Both the position numbers and the translations under genes were made by a program. From Helicobacter macacae MIT 99-5501 (lineage in GTDB: Bacteria; Campylobacterota; Campylobacteria; Campylobacterales; Helicobacteraceae), in the NCBI RefSeq assembly GCF_000507845.1, contig NZ_KI669454.1:1528746-1592745 (forward strand): a DNA stretch of 64,000 nt, given 5' to 3'. The notes below the pieces were generated by a model. It saw only the letters and a list, made by a program, of their open reading frames with translations. It did no database searches and was not told where the DNA came from. Positions 36,388 to 43,618 of this stretch are shown here, piece after piece; positions within the stretch are counted from its first letter, which is position 1; each line of letters opens with the position of its first letter.

Positions 36388-37953
36388 TTATTTATTCTTT
36401 TCGATGAGTTTTTCGATTTGCTCACCCAAACTTTTTAGCGTTTCTTTGCTTTGTGATTCAAACTGCTCCATAACGCCCTCTAACTCATTTTGCGCATTTT
36501 GCAAGTCTTGCAATTCACCTTTTTCTTTGGCGATTTGTGCGTTGATTGCCTCAAGTCCGCTAGATAGTGCCTCATAAGTATCTTGCTTTCTGAGTATGTC
36601 GCCTGTGAAATACGCCATAACTTCGCTATGCAGATTTTCATAATTTCTTTTTACGCCTTGATTATAAATATCTTGCGCATCGTTTAAAATGTCCTTTTGT
36701 ATGCGTTCGTGCATCGAATCCACATTGGCAAACTCTAATAATCTATCCAAATTTGCGTCTATATCATCATTGCCACAGATTTTATAGCATTTCTCTTTTA
36801 GCGATTGAATCTTATAGTCTTCATCCAAATCATCTAACTCGCCCTTTTTGTAGAGTTCGCATAGCAACGCCACCCGCCCAGAGACATTGATGATATTTTT
36901 TTGCGCCAATTCTTTAGTATAGCAAGTGCGCTCTTTTATATTATCATCTATTTTTGTGGCGGTTAGATAGTTGCTCCACTCATCTTTTTGCTTTGCCCAA
37001 TCATCTTTTGGATTTTCAAATCTATCATATTGTGTCCCAAGCACATATACTTTGCTAGGGTCGCTACTTTGGTCAAATGCGCTATAAATGGTAAGCACTT
37101 CATCTTTTGTCATCGCTTCTACACTATTGCAGACAAGCACGACTTTCGCACTTTTGATATATGCCCTAGTAATCTCCGAGCGATATGGCACAGGGTCATC
37201 TAGCCCGGGCGTATCTACAAACATTAGATTTTTTTCATAAGGAAAATCAGGGTAGCTAATCAGCACTTCTTTTACGAAAAAATGCTCTGCCTTTCTTGAT
37301 GAAGTGTATTTTTTGAGCGATTCGACACTAAAAGGCTCTGTGATTGTAGCCTTGCCTACGAAATTATCTTTGTGTGATTCGGCATTGGCTTCGTTGTATT
37401 TTTTCAAAAACAATTCGCCACTTTTGAGTGCGTCATCATATAGCTTTTGCCACTCTTTTTGTGTGTAGAATGTTATTTGCATTTCTGCCTTTTTTCCCCA
37501 CTTAAATTTCGTAAGCGTAGCCGTCTCTGGCGTAGGGTCCACACTTGCATACTTTGCTTTTAGCAGGGCATTTATAAGTGTGGATTTACCCGCCTTTATC
37601 GTGCCTACAAAGGCGATTTCTAAAAATTCGCTTTGATTTAGAAAATTATCCGCTTCGTTTATATAGCCATTCAAAATCTTTTTAGATTCATCACTATCCT
37701 CATCATTTGCGCAAACTTCAAGGACGCTTTTTATCCTCGCCACTTCATCAAAATACTTTTGCACCGCCTTATTTGGCGCAGGTTTTGAATCTATGGGCTT
37801 ATTTAGCTTAGCGATAAAATCTTTTAGATTTTGCTCATTTTGCGCCAAAGCATTTTTATCGCTAAACTCATCGCCACCTACGATTTTGCCACATTTATAG
37901 CAAAATAACTCAACCTCAATTCCGCAATTTTCGCATTTTTGTAATGCTGACAT
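36388..37953 (-). CDS. Dynamin-like GTPase with N-terminal zinc ribbon
   Basis: 521 residues from ATG 37953 (AAAGGAG just upstream). Cys pairs CENC (7-10) and CYKC (18-21) look like a zinc ribbon. A helical bundle region follows. The GTPase domain has G1 GTIKAGKS (117-124), a G2 Thr region at TPETATLT, G3 DTPG (247-250) and G4 TQYD (307-310). The C-terminal third is helical and ends in a coiled coil. This is the layout of bacterial dynamin-like proteins, which remodel membranes; relatives occur in the LeoA/Eleos defence systems. First gene of a four-gene operon. The promoter carries the shared operator. Confidence 0.8.
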   Translation of the reverse strand: MSALQKCENCGIEVELFCYKCGKIVGGDEFSDKNALAQNEQNLKDFIAKLNKPIDSKPAPNKAVQKYFDEVARIKSVLEVCANDEDSDESKKILNGYINEADNFLNQSEFLEIAFVGTIKAGKSTLINALLKAKYASVDPTPETATLTKFKWGKKAEMQITFYTQKEWQKLYDDALKSGELFLKKYNEANAESHKDNFVGKATITEPFSVESLKKYTSSRKAEHFFVKEVLISYPDFPYEKNLMFVDTPGLDDPVPYRSEITRAYIKSAKVVLVCNSVEAMTKDEVLTIYSAFDQSSDPSKVYVLGTQYDRFENPKDDWAKQKDEWSNYLTATKIDDNIKERTCYTKELAQKNIINVSGRVALLCELYKKGELDDLDEDYKIQSLKEKCYKICGNDDIDANLDRLLEFANVDSMHERIQKDILNDAQDIYNQGVKRNYENLHSEVMAYFTGDILRKQDTYEALSSGLEAINAQIAKEKGELQDLQNAQNELEGVMEQFESQSKETLKSLGEQIEKLIEKNK

Positions 37954-38013
37954 TTTTTCTCCTTTGAAAGTTTGTTTATAAGAATCCAAGATTCTTAGAT
38001 TCTTAATAATAAA

Positions 38014-38046
38014 ATTATACAAAAGGGGTGCGACAGCATTTGTCGT
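38014..38046 (-). promoter_or_regulatory. Shared operator-promoter, copy 1 (dynamin-like operon)
   Basis: On the + strand, ATTATA (38014-38019; TATAAT on the minus strand) is followed after exactly 10 nt by GCGACAGCATTTGTCGT (38030-38046), an inverted repeat with 6-bp arms and a 5-nt centre covering the -35 region. The start codon is 77 nt downstream. The 17-mer is identical to the copy at 41877. Confidence 0.75.
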
Positions 38047-38157
38047 CTGCAACATAGTTGCATAAATTTTTGCAAAAAATTTTACGGATTTTTTGAAAAA
38101 TTTGCGAAAATGTCGTGTAGGGCGGGGTTTTCTCAAGTTACGATAAGTAGCATTTTG

Positions 38158-38174
38158 TTTTTTTTTTTTTTTTT
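38158..38174. repeat. T17 homopolymer
   Basis: Seventeen T in a row, followed by GTAG, as after the T16 tract at 564. It is about 205 nt upstream of the GTPase gene (where it reads as A17) and 440 nt before the ORF at 38614. It is likely length-variable; which gene it influences is unclear. Confidence 0.75.
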
Positions 38175-38359
38175 GTAGTTGGATTTTTGTGGAGATTTAG
38201 GGGTATTTTTGATGATTTTTGAGGGATTTTTGGAGGTTTAAGCGAGGTTTAAGGTATTTAAGGTTTTGTGGGGTTTTTTGTATGTTTTGAATCTTGGGGA
38301 GTTGTGATATTTGGGGTTGTGATATTTTATGTGTTTTGGAGTTTTGTAAGATTTTGAAT

Positions 38360-38393
38360 TTTATGAGATATTTCGCTTACGCTTAAATATGAC
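38360..38393. repeat. Half element of the GAGATATTTCGCTT repeat family
   Basis: GAGATATTTCGCTTACGCTT followed by AAATATGACAAA. The inverted partner (GTCATACTTAAG... or GTCATACTGAG...) is missing, as at 40606. Confidence 0.65.
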
Positions 38394-38613
38394 AAATGCG
38401 GCAAAAAAATAAAATCAAATTCTACAAAGAAGTGAAATATGCAAAACTGTTTTTTTGAAATAAAAAAGCATTGCAAAATCGCTAGCGAAAAACCGCAGAA
38501 TGCTTCCCAAAAAAGCCCGCACAAACCCCCGCGTGCTAAAGTGGTTTTGGATAAGATAAAATCAAAGAATGATATAATAGCAAGCCAAAAAATCACAAAA
38601 GGGCAAAGAAAAT

Positions 38614-39102
38614 ATGAAACTTGATAAGTTTTTGGATTCTAATGGTAAGATGAGTGAGGAGGCACTTCGCGGGTATGCTGTGAATATGCCAGAAGTAAGG
38701 TTTGATAGCACGGCAAGTTTTAAGGCATATTTTAAAGAGACAAAAGGGAGGTTTGGCTTTATACAAACTCCCTATAAGGTTGTGAAAGTAAATATGCCTT
38801 ATGCCTACGCTCATTTTTACAAAAATACAAGTAAAGCAAATCGTGGTGCTATAAAATCAGCATTTTTTGAAACCTTTAGCGACCCGCTTTTTATTGCTAA
38901 AGATAACTCAAAAGGCAGAGATAGCGTGTATTTTTATAAGCCATTTTTGGACAAAGATGGGAATCTTTTAGATTTATTTGGTATAGGCATAGACAGCGAG
39001 GGAAAAATAGATTTTATGACTTTTTACAAAGATATATCAGGTAGTAGAATGAAAAGAATGCTAAAAATAGATGATGAAAGGATTGTGTATGTGAAAGAGT
39101 AA
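38614..39102 (+). CDS. Barnase-like (PBECR-type) nuclease domain protein
   Basis: 162 residues, no signal peptide. The central block has PYAYAHFYKN, then SAFFETFSDPLFIAKDNS and DSVYFYKPF. The layout of a conserved His, a helix, a DP-I strand and a paired YFYK strand resembles the Phage-Barnase-EndoU-ColicinE5/D-RelE superfamily found at the end of phage and polymorphic toxins. If so, it is a ribonuclease toxin without the rest of its carrier. No immunity gene is evident; a foldable RNA candidate follows immediately. The assignment is by pattern only. Confidence 0.5.
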   Translation: MKLDKFLDSNGKMSEEALRGYAVNMPEVRFDSTASFKAYFKETKGRFGFIQTPYKVVKVNMPYAYAHFYKNTSKANRGAIKSAFFETFSDPLFIAKDNSKGRDSVYFYKPFLDKDGNLLDLFGIGIDSEGKIDFMTFYKDISGSRMKRMLKIDDERIVYVKE

Positions 39103-39197
39103 AACCCCCTCGCTATCATAACCACTACACTGACAGCGGCTTCGAGAAGTAGTTACCATAAGTGGAGTAGGCTTATAGCTACTCTCGCACGGGGTTT
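39102..39197 (+). ncRNA. Candidate structured RNA after the Barnase-like ORF
   Basis: AAACCCC (39102-39108) can pair with GGGGTTT (39191-39197), enclosing two further hairpins: ACTAC/GTAGT (39124-39128 with 39149-39153) and GAGTAG/CTACTC (39165-39170 with 39179-39184, 8-nt loop). This gives a closed multibranch fold of 96 nt. It is larger than a terminator and no T run follows. It could be an untranslated RNA, a 3' element of the upstream mRNA or the end of a lost mobile element. Confidence 0.4.
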
Positions 39198-39560
39198 ATG
39201 AAGCACATTATAAAACTTTTTGCATTAAAAGTCAAATTTAAACAAAAATCTACCACAAAGGAATAATATGCAAAATCTATCGCAACTAAAAATAGCATAA
39301 TCACAAAAGCTAATCAAAAAAGCAATATTAAATTTTGCTAAAAAAAGCGTAAATTCTTGTCATACTTAAGCGGCTTTTTAAACTAGAAATATCTAAATAA
39401 TATTTTAAAAACCAAAATAGTATAAAAAGAGATATTTCGCTTGCGCTCAATATGATAAAAGAATTAAACTCTCTAAATAAAATATGCAAAGCTGTTTTTG
39501 AAATAAAAAAGCATTGCAAAATGCTATAATCTAGCGAATATATTTTTTGTAAGGATTATT
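39198..39560. repeat. Spacer with a degenerate palindromic repeat
   Basis: No gene is supported. About 39357-39455 holds a stretched copy of the GTCATACTTAAG ... GAGATATTTCGCTTGCGCTC repeat pair, with the arms separated by AT-rich DNA. TAAGGA near 39550 is the ribosome-binding site of the next reading frame. Confidence 0.6.
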
Positions 39561-39873
39561 ATGACGGCTAGAGACAAAGAGATTTTGGAATATTTCGCTC
39601 ATTTTGTTTGGTGGAAAAAAAAAAGGATGAGATTATCGCTAGTAATCCTTTGCGAATCGTTGCTAGCGCGATGAAAGATGCTAATAGTGTGGATAACTTC
39701 AAAAAAAAGTGTGTGATTTTAGCGATGAAGTGCTAAAAGAAACATTAAAAAACGCGCAAGCAGGGTGGTTTGATATAAAATCGTGGCATTTTTGGCATAT
39801 TAGATTGTATGGTGTTGATTGTGTGATTCCACCACTACCAAAACGAGGGTTTTTAGATGAAACTACGATTTGA
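39561..39873 (+). pseudogene. Broken AbiEii-associated upstream gene (antitoxin position)
   Basis: One protein of about 100 residues can be pieced together from three frames: MTARDKEILEYFAHFVWW, then DEIIASNPLRIVASAMKDAN, then CDFSDEVLKETLKNAQAGWF and KSWHFWHIRLYG. The breaks are at an A10 run (39615-39624) and an A8 run near 39699-39706. It overlaps the AbiEii-like gene by 17 nt, the normal spacing for an antitoxin/toxin pair. Both breaks in A runs suggest either slipped-strand decay or sequencing indels. Confidence 0.65.
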
Positions 39874-40481
39874 GATATTGCCAAAAGAGCAAAAAGATAT
39901 TTATCCGCACCTAAAAGCTATAAAGGATTTGGGTTTTACGCTTTTTGGCGAGACTGCGGTTGCTTTGCAGCTAGGGCATAGAGTGTCTATTGATTTTGAT
40001 TTTTTTACTGACAAAGATATATCACAGCTTCATTCCACGCTTTTAAGCATTAGCGGCATAGAGGTAAGCGAAATCTCGCGGCAAACAAATAATTAACTAT
40101 CTTTTAAAACCACAAATAATGTCAAATTTTCTTTTTTTTGGTGGCATAGAATTTGTCAAATTATCTGGCAAGATTCAAAGCGATGATGAAGTATTGCAAC
40201 TTGCTGATTTGAAGTCTTTGCTTATCACTAAGCTAAAAGTTTCGTGTGAAAGGGCAGAATATAAGGATTACAAAGATATAGCAGAGATTTTAAAAACCAA
40301 TCAAGTTTCGTTAGAAGAAGGACTATGCGGAGTGAAGCAGTATTTTGGCTATAAATTCCCACTTTTGCAGGTGCTAAAAGGATTGACTTACTTTGAGGAT
40401 GGGGATTTGCATAGACTAGATAAAGATGATAGAAAGATTTTGCTAAATGCTGTAAAAAATATCAACATATCTAAAATATAA
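39857..40481 (+). pseudogene. Frameshifted AbiEii/AbiGii-like nucleotidyltransferase toxin
   Basis: The first part (39857-40096) has FTLFGETAVALQLGHRVSID followed by FDFF, the nucleotidyltransferase core of AbiEii/MNT-type toxins (GG-like helix, then D-x-D). The reading continues one nucleotide out of frame from about 40095 (NYLLKPQIMSNFLFFGGIEF) through LADLKSLLITKLKVSCERAEYKDYKDIAEI to 40481. A single-base insertion near 40085-40095 explains the break. A full protein would be about 207 residues. Such toxins inactivate tRNA or other targets by nucleotide transfer. Here the pair looks inactive. Confidence 0.75.
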
Positions 40482-40853
40482 ATACACTGCGATAAAACAA
40501 AATATAGATTTTGTTATGTGGCTATTTTTTGTTATTTTGGTATAGGTAAAAAGTATGTTTTAGATTTTTCGTGGAGTTGTAGTTTTGCGAGGTTTGAATA
40601 TTTGTGAGATATTTCGCTTGCGCTCAATATGACAAATAAAATATTTACAATACGGTAAAAAAAAATAAAACGCTTAAATATAGCAAAAAGTGAATGCTAT
40701 TACTTTGGACGCTTGAAATCTTTGTTTTAGAGAATCTCACATTGACAAAGTTTGAGGAATCTTAGTTGCAGGAATCTCACAGCAAATAGTTAGCAAAGAC
40801 ACTTGTGAGATTCCTCATTTACAAATAGTAATGACTAGCGATGATATGTAGCC
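40482..40853. other. Spacer with repeat fragment and strong hairpin
   Basis: 372 bp without a gene. It has one half repeat (about 40606-40636, GAGATATTTCGCTTGCGCTC) and, nearer the convergent gene end, a 12-bp inverted repeat (40770-40815). Confidence 0.65.
40770..40815. terminator. 12-bp inverted repeat between convergent genes
   Basis: AGGAATCTCACA (40770-40781) and TGTGAGATTCCT (40804-40815) are perfect complements around a 22-nt loop. A diverged third copy of the arm (GAGAATCTCACATTG) lies at about 40731-40745. Position between convergent genes suggests bidirectional termination, but there is no good T run. Confidence 0.4.
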
Positions 40854-41696
40854 TTACGCGCTTAGTTGCTCTGTGAGTGCCTCCACTTGCTTGGCGCAAA
40901 ACCTACCGCCACTAGCAAAATCATCTCTTATCACACTATCAAGCACTAGGGCAAGCTCCAAAGCCTCATCTAGACTGAAGTGCGTGCTAGAGTTTTCTCC
41001 ACTAGATTTTAGTGTGGCGAGTTTCTCACAAGCGTTTTTGATACTATCGCTAGCCTCATTTACAAGTGCGATTTCCTCTATCTCGCACAAGTCATACTTG
41101 CTATCACAAACCTCATAATCCCTGCTTAAATCATCTAGCTTGGCGCAATCAATACTGCTAGATTCTCTAGCAAGTGAGACAAAATCAACTATGGCTTTGT
41201 GCGCTTCATAGCATTGTGCCTCTAGCTGATATATAGCATCTATGAAGTTGTAGATGTTTTCTCCTCTATCCCATAGCCCATCAGCTTCATCTTGCTGCTC
41301 ATTATCCAAAAATCCCAAATCAAAGCGACTATGCTTTGCTAGGGTAAATTCTGCTTCTTTGATGAGTGCAGGGGCTAGCTTTTTCTCGCCCAAATGCTTA
41401 CAAACACTCTTGCGGGCAATCTCATTTGTCATTGTTAGTATTTTGCCCTGCTTGCAATGCCCATAAAAAGGCTCATCAAATATCTTTTCATAGCCTTTTG
41501 CCACCCACTCACTAGCGGTATCTAGCGCATTTGAGACTGCCTTGCCTGCTTCTTGTATGGCTAATTCTTTGTAGTCCAAAAACTCATTCTCTGGCTTTGC
41601 TTTTTGACTATCTAGATGCTGTTTTATCTTGTAGCCTGCATAGCCCACACCTGCTAGGGTCGCTGTGCCCAAAATGAAACGAGTAAATTTTGACAT
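40854..41696 (-). CDS. Membrane-anchored protein of the shared-operator regulon
   Basis: 280 residues from ATG 41696 (AAGGAG upstream). A single N-terminal membrane helix (FILGTATLAGVGYAGYKI) is followed by a soluble, acidic, helical domain with several Cys (HCKQGK, SVCKHLG, CEIEEIA). No family recognised. The promoter, with the shared operator, lies in the 3' end of the WYL gene just upstream. The WYL protein may therefore regulate it, and it may join the dynamin-like operon in one response. The topology would place the soluble domain either in the cytoplasm or the periplasm. Confidence 0.6.
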   Translation of the reverse strand: MSKFTRFILGTATLAGVGYAGYKIKQHLDSQKAKPENEFLDYKELAIQEAGKAVSNALDTASEWVAKGYEKIFDEPFYGHCKQGKILTMTNEIARKSVCKHLGEKKLAPALIKEAEFTLAKHSRFDLGFLDNEQQDEADGLWDRGENIYNFIDAIYQLEAQCYEAHKAIVDFVSLARESSSIDCAKLDDLSRDYEVCDSKYDLCEIEEIALVNEASDSIKNACEKLATLKSSGENSSTHFSLDEALELALVLDSVIRDDFASGGRFCAKQVEALTEQLSA

Positions 41697-41860
41697 TTTT
41701 TGCTCCTTGCAAAAGTAGATTTGCAATGCTTCCTCTTACCTGCGGCTTTTGCACAAGATTTTGCATTTTACGCTTTTTTAGTTTTGCTCTTTGGCTTTTT
41801 GCAAGCGTTTATATGCTTTTGCACATTTGCTTTAGGCGAGATTTGACATTTGCAAGTGGG

Positions 41861-41893
41861 ATTTTACTCTTTGGTAGCGACAGCATTTGTCGT
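41861..41893 (-). promoter_or_regulatory. Shared operator-promoter, copy 2 (inside the WYL gene end)
   Basis: ATTTTA (41861-41866; TAAAAT on the minus strand), exactly 10 nt, then GCGACAGCATTTGTCGT (41877-41893). The operator encodes part of the last residues of the WYL protein and the -10 overlaps its stop codon. It would drive the 280-residue gene 165 nt downstream. Sequence and spacing match 38014-38046. Confidence 0.7.
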
Positions 41894-42824
41894 GCGTATA
41901 TATTCTGCAAGCATTTTTTGAAGTTTTTTGTGGAGTTTTATGGGGGATATGATTTGAGCGTGGGGAAGCCAAGACTTGACAAAGTTTAGCACTTCATCAT
42001 CAAAGGCATATCGCATTTCTAGGGTAAGATTTTCATAGCTATCTTTTAGGACACAAAAATTTGGTGGGAGATTTTTGCGCAAAAAATGTGTCCTAGCTTT
42101 TGGCGTAAGCAAGAGGATTTGAGCGGTTTTGGGGGTGGGGGTAAAGTAGGTGGTAGAGTTGTAGTTAGATTTTAGGAGTTTTGCGACTTTTTGACTAGGG
42201 ATAAATGGCTTTTTGGTGTCGATTAGATTTTGGATTTTGGATAGAGTGAAGTGCTTTAGCTTACCTGATTGGCTTGCTAGCAGATACCAAACCCCCTCAA
42301 TATGCAAAAGCCTATAAGGCTTGACAATGCGGGGCTTTAGCGCATAATCAAACTGAAGTATGTGCTTGCACTCTATTGCTTCTCTAAGATTTTCAAAAAT
42401 CTGTGCTTGAGGTTTTTCAAAATGCCCTTTTGCGATTTGCAAGGACTTTTGCTCTTGGCTTAGAAGCTGGGAGATAAAAAACTCATCTAGCTGGGGATAC
42501 AAAGACTCTATACCGCTGATAGTGGCAAATCGCTTTATATATTTGGGACTCGCCCCCCCCCCCCCCCCGATTTAGCGAAAGGGCGTCTATCTCATAAACT
42601 CCGCGTTGGTGCTGAAGCGGGAGATGTCTAGCGATAGTCTGCAAATCTCGCTGAATAGTGCGAACAGAAGTGCTAAACTCACTAGCTAGCTCCTCAACAC
42701 TGATAACTGCTCCGTCATAGAGATTTTTTAGGATTATGATGATTCTAGTGGCGGTGTTGTCTTTTGTGCATTTTTGATTTTTTGTGATTTTTATCTCTTT
42801 TGCATTTTTTGTAGGTGTTTTCAA
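41864..42824 (-). CDS. Phase-variable WYL-domain transcription regulator (out of frame here)
   Basis: The N-terminal part (from TTG 42824, with AAGG 9 nt upstream) is a DeoR/HTH_11-type winged helix: IIIILKNLYDGAVISVEELA, then STSVRTIQRDLQTI. After the C16 tract (G16 on the coding strand) it runs into SQIYKAICHYQRYR and stops. The C-terminal WYL domain continues in the next frame, from ASPKYIKRFATISG through LLHIEGVWYLLASQSGKLKHF to ATKE. Losing one G, or gaining two, restores a 319-residue protein. WYL proteins sense ligands, often nucleic acid, and frequently control defence genes. An in-gene promoter with the shared operator lies at its 3' end. Confidence 0.85.
42553..42568. repeat. C16 homopolymer contingency tract
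   Basis: Sixteen C on the + strand, flanked by CG and GA, inside the WYL gene between its DNA-binding and WYL domains. Poly-G/C tracts of this size are classic phase-variation sites in Campylobacter and Helicobacter. Confidence 0.9.
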
Positions 42825-43110
42825 GTTTTGGAGCCTTGTCTTGGGTTTTGTGGGGATTTCATTTTTTGTGATTTTGACTATGTGTAGTTTTTGGATTTTT
42901 GCAAGAATCTTGTTATATATTTTTGTGTAGTTTTTTTGTATGGATTTTTTCTAGTTTATGTGTAAATGCTTTTATTTGCTTGATTATCTGCGCAGGGGAT
43001 AAGAGAAAACCTTTTGCTAGAATCTACTATTTATTATGGTTTTACTGATTGTAAAAAAAACTAAATTTTTGTGTCTTTACTATGCTAATCCCCCTCCAAG
43101 CTAACAAAAT

Positions 43111-43617
43111 CTAAAAATCCTTTTTTAATAGCACATCTACCTTTAGGATAGTGATAAGCCTATCTTCTCGCTTGCCTACTCCGTCTATCATTCCACCTTG
43201 AGAATTTACCAAAGTCTCTGGCACAGGGTCGATTTCGGAGCGAGATAGCGTGATAGCCGCAGTGAGCTTGTCTATGACAAATCCTGCAAAATCATCATTT
43301 CTCTGCACGATGAGATAGCGCGTGTCTTTGTCCTGCTTTATCGCTGGTAGCCCAAACTTCAATCGCAAGTCGATAAGCGGATAGACATTTCCGCGCATAT
43401 TAAACACGCCTAGCACATAGTTTGGTGTGCCCGGCACGCGCGTAAATTCTGTGGGTTTGATGATTTCTTTGACATTGAGAATCGGCACGGCAAATTCCTC
43501 ATTTCCCACGACAAAGCCGATGACTTGTAGGACTTCCTCTGGCTCGGCGTTGTTGCTATCGCCTATGCTTACCGAGCTTATTTGCTTTTCTAGGACTTCT
43601 TTTATATTGTCGCTCAT
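43111..43617 (-). CDS. cheW: Chemotaxis coupling protein CheW
   Basis: 168 residues from ATG 43617 (AGGAGAATAAA before it). One CheW SH3-like domain: VIGFVVGNEEFAVPILNVKEI, VYPLIDLRLKFGL and YLIVQRNDDFAGFVIDKL. It links chemoreceptors to CheA at the cell pole. It starts 1 nt after the cheA stop, and the gene order cheV-cheA-cheW is that of H. pylori HP0393-HP0391. Confidence 0.95.
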   Translation of the reverse strand: MSDNIKEVLEKQISSVSIGDSNNAEPEEVLQVIGFVVGNEEFAVPILNVKEIIKPTEFTRVPGTPNYVLGVFNMRGNVYPLIDLRLKFGLPAIKQDKDTRYLIVQRNDDFAGFVIDKLTAAITLSRSEIDPVPETLVNSQGGMIDGVGKREDRLITILKVDVLLKKDF

Positions 43618-43618
43618 T

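Larger units (their letters stand above)
37954..38613. other. Divergent region upstream of the dynamin-like operon
   Basis: 660 bp without a gene. It holds the operon's promoter and operator (38014-38046), a T17 tract (38158-38174), a G/T-biased low-complexity stretch (about 38175-38345) and half of a dispersed repeat (38360-38393). Confidence 0.75.

Noticed and set aside
41690..41989. Plus-strand frame opposite the WYL gene end
   Set aside because: Cys/Phe-rich shadow frame without a ribosome-binding site, antisense to the WYL gene and to the 280-residue gene's promoter.
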